Below are positions 14,877-23,133 of a DNA stretch of 33,650 bases, one piece after another (positions within the stretch are counted from its first letter, which is position 1; each line of letters starts with the position of its first letter). The stretch is taken from NCBI GenBank assembly GCA_017445385.1, contig JAFSUG010000001.1, positions 144,969 through 178,618 of the forward strand, in the 5' to 3' direction. The notes beneath the pieces are model-generated. The model searched no databases. It was not told where the DNA came from and saw only the letters and a program-made list of their open reading frames with translations. A program made the translations under genes and the position numbers. Source of the stretch: Oscillospiraceae bacterium. GTDB lineage: Bacteria > Bacillota > Clostridia > Oscillospirales > Oscillospiraceae.

Positions 14877-16535
14877 TTGAAGAGGTTTTTTGCCGCTGTT
14901 TTGGCGGCTGTCTGCTTGCTCGGCGCGATGCCGTTTGCGTCCGCGTCCTTCGCCGCCGTGCGCGAGCCGATCGAGTTTTCGGACGTGCAGGCGTCGGATT
15001 GGTTTATTTCCGACGTTCAGTTTGCCTATGCGCTCGGCTTGATGAGCGGCACGGGCGAGAATCTCTTTTCCCCGAACGGCGTTTTAACGGCGGCAGAGGC
15101 AGTTGCCGTGGCAAGCCGCATTCATAGCATCTATGCCGAAGATGGCGCAGAGTTTATCCAGGGCGAACCGTGGTATCAGGTCTATTGGGATTACGCGCTT
15201 GCGCAAAGCGTGATCGCGGATGGTCTGCTTGAGCCTGCGCAGCCGATCACGCGCGAGCAGTTTGCCTACGTGCTTTGCGGCGCGCTGCCGTCGTCGGAGC
15301 TGCCGCAGATCAACGAAATCGCAGACGATGCGCTGCCGGACGTTGTAACGCAAACGACCTACGGCGGCTTTGTCTATCGGCTCTATCGCGCCGGCGTGCT
15401 TACCGGCAACAACGTTTACGGCACGTTCCATCCGCAATCTACGCTCCGCCGCAGCGAGGCGGCTGCGATGATCGTGCGGCTGGTTGATCCGGCGCAGCGC
15501 GTGGCGTTTACGCTTGCGCCCTGTCCCGATCCCGATGAGATCGTGCTTGCCGGCAAAACGGAAGTAAAGCCCGGCGATCAGATCCGCTGGACGGCGAAAC
15601 TGCTTCCGGAGGAAGCCGTTTCCGAAATTAGCTGGGCTGCCGGCAACCCCGGCGTTGCAACGGTGGATGAAAACGGCGTCATCACGGCGCATAAGCCGGG
15701 CGATTGCCATATAACCGCAACCGCCGCGAACGGCGTAAAGAAAACGGGACTGCTCCACGTGCTTACGGCGGAGGCGCTGTTTCTGAAAGAGAATAAAGCC
15801 GAAGTGCTTGCCTCCTACGATAGTCCGCATACGGCGATTGCTCCGAGAACAAACAATCTGATCCTTGCCTGCAATGCGATCAACGGAACGGTTTTGGAGC
15901 CGGGCGAGGTTTTCTCGTTCAATAAAATCGTCGGCGAGCGCACGGCGGAAAAAGGCTATAAAGAAGCAACCGTCTATGCCGAGGGCGGCGTCAGCGAGCC
16001 GGCGCTGGGCGGCGGTGTGTGCCAGGTTGCCTCTACGATCTATCTGTGCGCGCTTAATGCCGACCTCGAGATCGTTGAGCGCACAGAGCATATGTATGCC
16101 GTTACCTATGTGCCGCTCGGCATGGACGCCACGATCTACTGGGGCAGCTTGGACTTTAAGTTCCGTAATTCGACTTCGCATCCGCTGCTGATCCGCGCGT
16201 CCGTTTCCGGCGGCAAAGTCCACGTGCAGCTGCTCGGCACGAAGGAATCGCAAAACACGGTGAAAATGCGCTATACCGTCCTTACAACAACGCCGTGGCA
16301 GACCGTTGAGCAAAAGGACAATACGAAAGAAGCCGGCTACCGCAGCGTATCGGTCACGCCGTATACGGGCTATACCGTGCAGACGTATAAAGACCGCTAC
16401 GACGCCTCCGGCAAGCTGATCTCCTCCGAAAAATGCGCTTTCAGCACCTACCGCAAGCGCGATCAGGTTGTGATCGTCGGTCCTGAAAAGAAGACGGAAC
16501 CTGTTAAAAAACCGATCCGTATCGGCGGAAGATAA
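14877..16535 (+). CDS. Secreted SLH - Ig-like - VanW domain protein
   Basis: Cell-wall-associated protein of 552 residues. In order: signal peptide (1-27), three SLH repeats (about 32-82, 95-138 with ITREQ, 145-203 with LRRSE), a BIG2-like domain (about 222-290), and a VanW domain (about 322-450) with its hallmark GEVFSFN (343-349) and GGGVCQVAST (Cys382). The C-terminal part ends in a basic tail. VanW occurs in some glycopeptide-resistance clusters and in many Clostridial wall proteins; its biochemical role is not settled, so the name does not imply resistance. The start is TTG 14877, since AGGAG lies 8 bp upstream and the signal peptide begins there. It stands alone between two terminators. 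Confidence 0.88.
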   Translation: MKRFFAAVLAAVCLLGAMPFASASFAAVREPIEFSDVQASDWFISDVQFAYALGLMSGTGENLFSPNGVLTAAEAVAVASRIHSIYAEDGAEFIQGEPWYQVYWDYALAQSVIADGLLEPAQPITREQFAYVLCGALPSSELPQINEIADDALPDVVTQTTYGGFVYRLYRAGVLTGNNVYGTFHPQSTLRRSEAAAMIVRLVDPAQRVAFTLAPCPDPDEIVLAGKTEVKPGDQIRWTAKLLPEEAVSEISWAAGNPGVATVDENGVITAHKPGDCHITATAANGVKKTGLLHVLTAEALFLKENKAEVLASYDSPHTAIAPRTNNLILACNAINGTVLEPGEVFSFNKIVGERTAEKGYKEATVYAEGGVSEPALGGGVCQVASTIYLCALNADLEIVERTEHMYAVTYVPLGMDATIYWGSLDFKFRNSTSHPLLIRASVSGGKVHVQLLGTKESQNTVKMRYTVLTTTPWQTVEQKDNTKEAGYRSVSVTPYTGYTVQTYKDRYDASGKLISSEKCAFSTYRKRDQVVIVGPEKKTEPVKKPIRIGGR

Positions 16536-16569
16536 AGAAAAACGCACGCGCAGCGTGCGTTTTTTCTTT
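16534..16569. terminator. Bidirectional terminator between VanW gene and trkH
   Basis: AAAGAAAAACGCACGC pairs with GCGTGCGTTTTTTCTTT (one extra T) around a GCA loop. It serves both converging genes. Confidence 0.88.
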
Positions 16570-18010
16570 ATCGTTTTGTCCAAGTAGAAGGGGAGAGCGC
16601 AATCAGCAGCGGGAACAGCTCCAGCCGCCCGAGCAGCATCGCAAACGACAGCAGCAGCTTCGCCCAATCGGAGTAGGCGGAATAGTTCGCCGTCGGACCC
16701 ACAAGCGCAAGACCGGGACCGATGTTGTTGAAGCAGGCGGCTGCCGCGCTGAAGTTGCTCAAAAAGTCGAACGTCGGCTCTAAGCAGAGCAGCAGTACGA
16801 TCCCCGCAAAGCAGAGGCCATACGTTGCAAGATACGTCCCAACGCTTGAAAGCGTTGCGTCGTCCACGTTTTTGCCCTCGAATTTCACGTGCGTTACCGA
16901 GCGCGGCCTTGTCAGCTTGCGCACCTCGCGCCCGACCGATTTTATCAGCAGAACCACGCGCGAAACCTTGATGCCGCCGCCGGTCGATCCGGCGCAAGCG
17001 CCTACGAACATCAGTCCGAGCAAAATTGCGCGCGAGAACATCGGCCAAAGGTTAAAGTCCACGGTTGCAAAGCCCGTCGTTGTCATGATGGAAGAAACCT
17101 GGAACGCTGCGTGGCGGATCGCGTCGGAAGCGGTTTCGTAATGCGGCAGCGTGTTCACGGTGATCAGTGCCGCGCTTGTAAACGCGATACCCAGATATGC
17201 CCAAAATTCCGTGCTCTTCGCCGCGGAGCGGAAGCGGCGGATCAGCAGCAGATAATAGAGGTTGAAGTTCACGCCGAACAGCAGCATGAAGATCGTGATT
17301 ACCCATTGCAGGTATGCGTTGTAAGAGGCGATGGAATCCGCCTTGATGCCGAAGCCGCCCGTACCTGCCGTGCCGAACGAATGCACAATGCTGTCAAAAA
17401 CGGGCATACCGCCGGCAATCAGCAAAATGATCTCAACAATCGTCATTGCAATGTAGATGCTGTAAAGGATCTTCGCGGTGTCCTTTGCGCGCGGCACCAG
17501 CTTGCCCACGACCGGACCGGGCATTTCCGCGCGCATGATGTGGATGGAGCGGTCGCTCATGCCGGGCACGATTGCCATAACGAAAACAAGGATGCCCATG
17601 CCGCCGATCCAGTGGGTGAAGCTGCGCCAGAAGAGCAAGCCGCGGCTCATGGCTTCCACGTTTGTTAAAATGGAAGCGCCGGTGGTTGTAAAACCGCTGA
17701 CCGTTTCAAAAAACGCATCCACGTAGCGCGGAATCTCCCGCGCGAATACAAACGGGAGCGCGCCGATTGCGGAAAGCGCGATCCAGCTCAGCGCAACGAT
17801 CATAAAGCCGTCCTTCGCGTAGATCACCTGGTTTTTCGTGCGAAACAGCAGCAGCATAATCGAGCCGATCGCAATGGAAACCGCGATTGCCGCCAAAAAC
17901 GGCAGCGCGCTTTCGCCGTAGATCAGCGCGGTGATCATCGGCGGCGTCAGCATGAGCGCCTCGGAAAGCACCACCTTGCCAACGGTGGAAAAAACCATCT
18001 TTTGATTCAT
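16568..18010 (-). CDS. trkH: TrkH/KtrB-family potassium transporter, membrane subunit
   Basis: Pore-forming K+ uptake subunit, 480 residues, many membrane helices. Four pore loops are seen, each with a selectivity-filter glycine: SGFTTTGAS, GTGGFGIK, TTTGFATVD and NNIGPGLA. Conserved IGGMGILVF lies between the first two. ATG 18010 is chosen, with AGGTGA upstream and the first membrane segment shortly after; the frame is open a little further but without a ribosome site. It begins 4 bp after the trkA stop and needs TrkA as its gating ring. Identity is firm. Confidence 0.93.
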   Translation of the reverse strand: MNQKMVFSTVGKVVLSEALMLTPPMITALIYGESALPFLAAIAVSIAIGSIMLLLFRTKNQVIYAKDGFMIVALSWIALSAIGALPFVFAREIPRYVDAFFETVSGFTTTGASILTNVEAMSRGLLFWRSFTHWIGGMGILVFVMAIVPGMSDRSIHIMRAEMPGPVVGKLVPRAKDTAKILYSIYIAMTIVEIILLIAGGMPVFDSIVHSFGTAGTGGFGIKADSIASYNAYLQWVITIFMLLFGVNFNLYYLLLIRRFRSAAKSTEFWAYLGIAFTSAALITVNTLPHYETASDAIRHAAFQVSSIMTTTGFATVDFNLWPMFSRAILLGLMFVGACAGSTGGGIKVSRVVLLIKSVGREVRKLTRPRSVTHVKFEGKNVDDATLSSVGTYLATYGLCFAGIVLLLCLEPTFDFLSNFSAAAACFNNIGPGLALVGPTANYSAYSDWAKLLLSFAMLLGRLELFPLLIALSPSTWTKR

Positions 18011-18014
18011 AAGC

Positions 18015-19373
18015 TCACCTGATAATGTCCGCAAGATCCTGCAGGCGCTGGCCTGCCGCAATCACAACAACGTGGTCGCCCGGCAGCAGCAAATCGTCGC
18101 CGGAGGGGATGATCGCTTTCTTGCCGCGCAGAATGCCGGCAAGCAGAATGTTCTTCTTCAGCGGCATTTCCTTCAGCGGAATCTGCGTATGGCGGAAATC
18201 CGGGCGAACGGTAAACTCAAGCGCTTCCGCGCGTTCATCCATCAGCTTGTAAAGCGTTTCAACGCTGCTGCCGGCGGAGTTTTCCAGCGCGCGGACATAC
18301 TGCGTGAGAACGCCGGAGATTATATGCCGCGGCGAAACGATGCAGTCAAGTCCGAGCTTATCGGCAATCGTGCCGAGCTCGGGACGGTTGACCTTTGCAA
18401 TCACTTTCCCAACGCCCTGCGATGCGGCGAAGAACGAGATCAGAATGTTCTCTTCGTCCATGCCGGTCAGCGCAACAAAGGCGTCCATATCTGCGAGACC
18501 TTCTTCCGTCAGCGTTTCCTGGCGCGCGCCGTCGCCGTGCAGTACAACTGCCTTCGGCAGCGCTTCGGAAAACGCGTCGCATCTTGCGCGGTCGCGCTCG
18601 ATGACTTTTACATAGCTGCCGCTCGAAAGCAGCATCCGCGCGAGATAGTAAGCCGTGCGGCTCGCGCCGAGCAGCATCGCGTTTTTCGCCTGCCGCTGCT
18701 GCACGCCGATCAGTTTCAGCAGCTTTTGCAGCTCCGCCGGCGCAGCCGTTAAGCCCACGCGGTCGCCGCGCTGCAAAACGAAGCTGCCGTCCGGAATCAC
18801 AACGTCTTCCTCGCGCTGCACAACGCAAACCAGATAGTTTGCCGGATATTTCTTTTTCAGCTCCTGCAGCGATAAGCCGCAGAGCGGACTGTCGCTTTTC
18901 AGGCGCAGCTCCGCCATTTCAAGCCGCCTGCGCGAAAACGTTTCCAGCTTGACCGCCGAGGGGATCTTCAAAAGGTTGTAAAGCTCGCGCGCGGCAAGCA
19001 GCTCCGGGTTGATCGATAAATCCAGCATCAGATTCTGCCGTAAAAACGGCAGGTTGTTGTCGTTGTATTCAGGATTTCGGATTCGCGCAATCGTATGCGC
19101 CGCGCCCATTTTCTTCGCAACGAAGCAGGCGAGCATATTCATCTCGTCCGAAGCGGTAACGGCAACGAAAAGATCGGTGTGGTCAACGCCGGCTTCCGTC
19201 AGCGTGTCGCAGTCTGCGCCGTTGCCGCAAACGCCCATCGCGTCAAAAATATCCGTGATCTCCGCGATCACGTCCGCGTTCGTATCAATGGCGGTTACGT
19301 TGTGTCCTTCCGCTAAAAGGCTCGCAAGGATCGTCTGTCCGATCTTGCCGCATCCCATGATGATAATGTCCAT
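18015..19373 (-). CDS. trkA: TrkA, NAD-binding regulatory subunit of K+ uptake
   Basis: Cytosolic RCK protein that gates TrkH in response to nucleotides (ATP/ADP, NAD(H) in known systems). The 452 residues form two RCK_N-RCK_C tandems, as usual for TrkA. The first Rossmann unit has a good GCGKIG (7-12) and an acidic AIDTNAD; the second (from about 225, MLLGASRTAYYLA) has lost the classic glycine pattern. RCK_C halves are at about 140-218 and 370-450. ATG 19373 has AAGGAG that overlaps the nudC stop, so nudC, trkA and trkH appear to form one transcript. Confidence 0.93.
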   Translation of the reverse strand: MDIIIMGCGKIGQTILASLLAEGHNVTAIDTNADVIAEITDIFDAMGVCGNGADCDTLTEAGVDHTDLFVAVTASDEMNMLACFVAKKMGAAHTIARIRNPEYNDNNLPFLRQNLMLDLSINPELLAARELYNLLKIPSAVKLETFSRRRLEMAELRLKSDSPLCGLSLQELKKKYPANYLVCVVQREEDVVIPDGSFVLQRGDRVGLTAAPAELQKLLKLIGVQQRQAKNAMLLGASRTAYYLARMLLSSGSYVKVIERDRARCDAFSEALPKAVVLHGDGARQETLTEEGLADMDAFVALTGMDEENILISFFAASQGVGKVIAKVNRPELGTIADKLGLDCIVSPRHIISGVLTQYVRALENSAGSSVETLYKLMDERAEALEFTVRPDFRHTQIPLKEMPLKKNILLAGILRGKKAIIPSGDDLLLPGDHVVVIAAGQRLQDLADIIR

Positions 19374-19384
19374 GCAATTTCTCC

Positions 19385-20197
19385 TTATTCAAGCCCTGCC
19401 CGGAATCGTTCGATCATTTCGCCGGTCAGGCTGTCGGTGCTGTGGTTGGTTGGCAGCGCATCTCGCAAGAACCAGGCTGCCTCGGAAAGCTCGCTCTCCT
19501 GCCGCCGGATCTCGCGGCTGCCCACTGCGTCGCAGAAAAATCCCATCAGCAGGCTGTCCGTGTAAACCCACGGCTGCGATTTATAAAAGCGCAAATTCGT
19601 AACGGTCAGTCCCGTTTCTTCCATCACTTCGCGCAAAACCGTCTGCTCCACGGTCTCGCCGATCTCGCAAAAGCCGGCAACGAGCGCGTAGTTGTTTCGC
19701 GGCGCGTGCGCGTATTTCGTCAGCAGCAGCCTCTCTCCATCCGTTACGGCAACGATCACCGCCGGGCAGAGCTTCGGATAAACCGTGTTTTTGCACTTTG
19801 GGCAAACGAGCGAACGCTCCTCCGTGCCCTTTTCCATTTCCGCGCCGCAGCAGCCGCAAAAGCGGTTTTGCACGTACCAGCGGTGCAGGCTGCCGCCAAC
19901 CGCCGCCGCAAAGCGCGTTTCATCGGCAAAGCTGCCGCGCAGCGATTTTGCCGGAACGTACCCATACGGCGCTTGCGCAGGGAGCGGCGTTCCCTCGTGG
20001 AGAAAATACCCTGTATCGTCAATGGAAAAGAGGTACTGTACCGCTTGCCCGCCGCAGGGCGGAAGCTGAATGCGGTTTTCCGCGTCCAAGGCGCACAGCA
20101 GCCGATCGCCGTCAAAGCAGAGCAGACGATCGCCGTCGCGCGGCGGCCGCGGCGTATATTCGTTTTTGTACCGATGCGGCGCAATATCCTGAAACAT
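19385..20197 (-). CDS. nudC: NudC-type NAD(H) diphosphatase
   Basis: Nudix hydrolase that splits NADH/NAD+ into NMN(H) and AMP, and in some bacteria removes NAD caps from RNA. With the start at 20197 it is 270 residues: N-terminal NUDIX-like domain, a zinc ribbon (Cys114, Cys117, Cys132, Cys135), then a perfect Nudix box (GFCEIGETVEQTVLREVMEE, 175-194). The NudC marker SQPWPFPxS appears as SQPWVYTDS, so the core QPW is kept but the PFP part is changed. The frame is open to 20233, with possible starts at 20233, 20218 or the GTG at 20206; 20197 has a weak GGTGA site, so the start is uncertain. First gene of a nudC-trkA-trkH unit. Confidence 0.85.
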   Translation of the reverse strand: MFQDIAPHRYKNEYTPRPPRDGDRLLCFDGDRLLCALDAENRIQLPPCGGQAVQYLFSIDDTGYFLHEGTPLPAQAPYGYVPAKSLRGSFADETRFAAAVGGSLHRWYVQNRFCGCCGAEMEKGTEERSLVCPKCKNTVYPKLCPAVIVAVTDGERLLLTKYAHAPRNNYALVAGFCEIGETVEQTVLREVMEETGLTVTNLRFYKSQPWVYTDSLLMGFFCDAVGSREIRRQESELSEAAWFLRDALPTNHSTDSLTGEMIERFRAGLE

Positions 20198-20243
20198 TTT
20201 TTTCACCGCATAGATCATACCATAAAAATACAAAAAAGGGAAG

Positions 20244-20272
20244 TTGCAAACTTTTTGCTGCCGTGCTATAGT
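20244..20272 (+). promoter_or_regulatory. Promoter of the aminotransferase gene
   Basis: TTGCAA (20244-20249), 17 bp, TATAGT (20267-20272), 32 bp before the start. The TTGCAA box is self-complementary and lies in the divergent region shared with nudC. Confidence 0.72.
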
Positions 20273-20303
20273 TGTGGCATAAAAAGAATCGGGAGGAATC
20301 CTT

Positions 20304-21581
20304 ATGGCAGTATCCTATCAATCGATGAATCGGCAGCAGCTGCAGGCGGAGCTGGAATCCGTTCGCGCCCAGTATGAGGCGCAAAAAGAAAAGGGTCTCA
20401 AGCTCGATATGTCGCGCGGCAAGCCCGGCAAAGAACAGCTCGATCTCGTCAGCGATATGCTCACCGTCCTTTCCAAGCCGGAAGACTGCGTATCGGATGG
20501 GATCGACGTCCGCAACTACGGCGAGCTTTCCGGCATTCCCGCCGCAAAGAAGCTCTTCGCGGAAATCCTCGGCTGCAAGCCGGAGGAATGCTTCATCGGC
20601 GGCTGCGCAAGCCTGACGCTCATGTATGATCTGATCGCAAAGGCGTATACGAACGGCTTGAAAAACTCGGAAAAGCCGTGGGCAAAGCTCGATACCGTGA
20701 AATTCCTCTGCCCGGCGCCCGGCTACGACCGCCACTTCAAGGTGACGCAGTCGTTCGGCGCGGAGCTGATCACCGTTGCAATGACGGAAACCGGCCCCGA
20801 TATGGACGCCGTTGAGCAGCTTGTGAAGGATCCTGCCGTGAAAGGTATGTGGTGCGTGCCGAAGTATTCGAACCCGGACGGCATCATCTATTCCGACGAA
20901 ACCATCCGCCGTATCGCGAATCTCAAGCCGGCGGCAAAGGATTTCGCGCTGATGTGGGATAACGCCTACTGCATCCATGAATTTGAGGGCGATTTCGTGC
21001 CCTTCGCCGATATGCTCACGCTCTGCCGTGAAGCCGGCAACGCGGATATGGTCTATGAGTTCGCATCCACTTCCAAGGTGACCTTCCCCGGCGCAGGCAT
21101 CAGCGTTATGGCTACGAGCGTAGAAAACCTTGCTTACCTCAATAAGCTCATCGGCTGCCAGATCATCTCTTATGATAAGGTCAACCAGCTGCGCCACGTC
21201 CGCTATCTCAAGGATAAAGCGCATACGCTGGAGCTGATGAAAAAGCACGCAAAGGTCCTCGGCCCGAAATTCCGCTGCGTCCTCGATACGCTTGCGCGTG
21301 AGATCGAACCGCTCGGTATCGCCTCGTGGCAGAAGCCAACAGGCGGCTACTTCGTCTCCGTCAATACGGCAAACGGCCTTGCCAAGCGCACGCTTGCGCT
21401 GTGCAAGGAAGCCGGCGTTGTTATGACAAGCGCCGGCGCAACGTTCCCCTATGGCATCGACCCGAACGACAGCAACATCCGCATTGCGCCGAGCCTTCCG
21501 CCCGTTGCGGAGCTGCAGGCGGCAATGGACATCTTCTGCCTGAGCCTGCGGCTTGCCGCGCTCGAGCAGCTAACGAAATAA
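20304..21581 (+). CDS. PLP-dependent class I aminotransferase (probable aspartate aminotransferase, MocR-like subgroup)
   Basis: Fold-type I aminotransferase of 425 residues, probably using aspartate or a related amino acid. The PLP lysine lies in FASTSKVTFPG; other conserved blocks are MSRGKPGKEQLDL (N-terminal), CPAPGYDRHF, WCVPKYSNPDG and LMWDNAYCIHEF. This pattern fits the aspartate aminotransferase subgroup 1c (Pfam Asp_aminotransf/Aminotran_MocR group) rather than classic AspC, and there is no DNA-binding domain. GGGAGGA precedes ATG 20304. It has its own promoter and terminator. The amino acid specificity is inferred. Confidence 0.85.
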   Translation: MAVSYQSMNRQQLQAELESVRAQYEAQKEKGLKLDMSRGKPGKEQLDLVSDMLTVLSKPEDCVSDGIDVRNYGELSGIPAAKKLFAEILGCKPEECFIGGCASLTLMYDLIAKAYTNGLKNSEKPWAKLDTVKFLCPAPGYDRHFKVTQSFGAELITVAMTETGPDMDAVEQLVKDPAVKGMWCVPKYSNPDGIIYSDETIRRIANLKPAAKDFALMWDNAYCIHEFEGDFVPFADMLTLCREAGNADMVYEFASTSKVTFPGAGISVMATSVENLAYLNKLIGCQIISYDKVNQLRHVRYLKDKAHTLELMKKHAKVLGPKFRCVLDTLAREIEPLGIASWQKPTGGYFVSVNTANGLAKRTLALCKEAGVVMTSAGATFPYGIDPNDSNIRIAPSLPPVAELQAAMDIFCLSLRLAALEQLTK

Positions 21582-21582
21582 T

Positions 21583-21617
21583 AAAAAATGTGTGAGCCTT
21601 TGGCTCACACATTTTTT
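21583..21617. terminator. Bidirectional terminator between aminotransferase and fumarase genes
   Basis: AAAAAATGTGTGAGCC pairs perfectly with GGCTCACACATTTTTT around a TTT loop (16 bp). Confidence 0.93.
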
Positions 21618-21623
21618 TATGCC

Positions 21624-22181
21624 TTATTTCTGCGTTTTCAGATATGCTTCGCGTCCGCTCTCGTAAAGGTTTACGCCGTTTGCGTCGATGATGACGGTCA
21701 CGGGCAGGTCCTCCACCTCCAGGCGGCGGACAGCTTCCGCGCCGAGGTCTTCATAAGCTACGATCTCAGCGGACTTGATGCACTTGCTCAGCAGAGCGCC
21801 GCATCCGCCGATCGCGCCGAAGTAAACCGCGCCGCACTGCTTCATTGCCTCAACAACCTCTTTCGAGCGCTTGCCCTTGCCGATCATGCCGGTCTGACCT
21901 TCGCGGATCAGAATCGGGGAATAGGGGTCCATGCGGTAAGAGGTCGTCGGGCCGGCGGAGCCGATCACTTGGCCGGGCTGCGCCGGAGCGGGACCGACGA
22001 AATAGATCACTGCGTTTTTGATATCAAACGGCAGCGGCTTGCCCTGAGCAACCAGCTCGCAAAGGCGCTTGTGCGCCGCGTCACGCGCGGTGTAGATCAC
22101 GCCGGACAGCAGAACGCTGTCGCCGCTTTTCAGCTGCCGTGCCTGCTCGGGGGTCATGGGTGTTGTTACTCGAATTGCCAT
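21624..22181 (-). CDS. Class I fumarate hydratase, beta (C-terminal) subunit
   Basis: Second subunit of the [4Fe-4S] fumarase/L-tartrate dehydratase family, 185 residues. It shows GSAGPTTSYRMDP, GMIGKGKRS, FGAIGGCGALLSKC and TVIIDANG, which form part of the substrate site in class I fumarases. The gene starts 2 bp after the alpha-subunit stop with GGAGG inside the end of that gene, so translation is probably coupled. Fumarase is more likely than tartrate dehydratase in a general-metabolism context; sequence alone does not settle it. Confidence 0.92.
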   Translation of the reverse strand: MAIRVTTPMTPEQARQLKSGDSVLLSGVIYTARDAAHKRLCELVAQGKPLPFDIKNAVIYFVGPAPAQPGQVIGSAGPTTSYRMDPYSPILIREGQTGMIGKGKRSKEVVEAMKQCGAVYFGAIGGCGALLSKCIKSAEIVAYEDLGAEAVRRLEVEDLPVTVIIDANGVNLYESGREAYLKTQK

Positions 22182-22183
22182 AA

Positions 22184-23023
22184 TTACAGCACCTCCGTCT
22201 GGTGGCGCGCAACGTGGCAGTTGATGTTGACCGCCACGGGAAGGCTTGCGATGTGCGCCGAGAATTTCTCAATGTTGACTGCCAGCGCGGTCGTCTTGCC
22301 GCCGAAGCCCTGCGGGCCGATGCCGAGCGCGTTGATCTTATCGAGCAGCTCCTTTTCAAGGTCTGCGTAAACAGCGTCTGCGTTGTGCTCGCCGAGCGGA
22401 CGGAGCAGCGCTTTCTTTGCAAGCAGCGCGGCCTTGTCGAACGTGCCGCCGATGCCAACGCCCACTACGATCGGGGGGCAGGGGTTCGGGCCGGCTTCTT
22501 CAACCGCCTTGATGATAAAGTCCTTTACGCCCTCAACGCCGTCGGCCGGCTTGAGCATCGCAATGCGGCTCATGTTTTCCGAGCCTGCGCCCTTCGGAGC
22601 AATCGTGATCTTCAGCTTGTCGCCGGGAACGATGTCGTAATAGATCATTGCCGGGGTGTTGTCGCCGGTGTTCTTGCGCTCCAGCGGATCGCCCACAACG
22701 CTCTTGCGGAGGAAACCATCAGTATAGCCGCGGCGAACGCCCTCATTTACGGCGTCTTCCAGATTGCCGGCGATATGTACGTCCTGACCGATCTCCAGGA
22801 AAACGCAGGCAAGACCGGTGTCCTGGCAGACGGGAACGTTGTTCTTGTCGGCAATGTTGTAGTTTTCGATGATGCGGTCAAGGATTTCCTGCGCCGGTGC
22901 CCAGGGCTCCTGCGCGCGGCAATGCTCGATGCAGTCTTTGACGTCTTTTGTCAGATGATCGTTTGCCTCAATACACAGCCGGCGGACAGCCGCTGTGATG
23001 TCAGAGGCCTGAATCTCTCTCAT
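22184..23023 (-). CDS. Class I fumarate hydratase, alpha (N-terminal, Fe-S) subunit
   Basis: Oxygen-sensitive hydro-lyase interconverting fumarate and malate. The 279-residue subunit has three cysteines placed as the 4Fe-4S ligands: Cys66 (PVCQDTG), Cys182 (PNPCPP) and Cys269 (VNINCHVARH). Family blocks GDNTPAMIYYDIVPG, APKGAGSENMS and GVGIGGTFDKAA are present. ATG 23023 is chosen for its AAAGGAG site and family N-terminus, although the frame is open to 23068. The separate alpha and beta genes match the two-subunit form of anaerobes. Cluster loading would need an assembly system such as the SufC/SufB-like pair at 1878-3550. Confidence 0.94.
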   Translation of the reverse strand: MREIQASDITAAVRRLCIEANDHLTKDVKDCIEHCRAQEPWAPAQEILDRIIENYNIADKNNVPVCQDTGLACVFLEIGQDVHIAGNLEDAVNEGVRRGYTDGFLRKSVVGDPLERKNTGDNTPAMIYYDIVPGDKLKITIAPKGAGSENMSRIAMLKPADGVEGVKDFIIKAVEEAGPNPCPPIVVGVGIGGTFDKAALLAKKALLRPLGEHNADAVYADLEKELLDKINALGIGPQGFGGKTTALAVNIEKFSAHIASLPVAVNINCHVARHQTEVL

Positions 23024-23056
23024 GGCGGAAAGCTCCTTTGTTTTATTGATGAATAT

Positions 23057-23085
23057 ATTATAGAGCACCGTTCTATAAATTGCAA
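23057..23085 (-). promoter_or_regulatory. Fumarase operon promoter
   Basis: On the minus strand TTGCAA (23085-23080), 17 bp, TATAAT (23062-23057), about 34 bp before the alpha start. Confidence 0.82.
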
Positions 23086-23108
23086 CTTTCCATTCTGAAA
23101 ATATTGTG

Positions 23109-23114
23109 TATAAT
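23109..23114 (+). promoter_or_regulatory. -10 box of the citC-like operon
   Basis: TATAAT, 20 bp before the start at 23134. No good -35 box lies at normal spacing (best TTTCCA with 16 bp), so this promoter may need an activator or be weak. Confidence 0.5.
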
Positions 23115-23133
23115 AGAATCGGGAGTGAATCGC

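Noticed and set aside
14877..16535. Vancomycin resistance determinant
   Set aside because: Only a VanW domain is present; no vanHAX-type ligase, reductase or dipeptidase genes are nearby, and VanW proteins are common in susceptible Clostridia.
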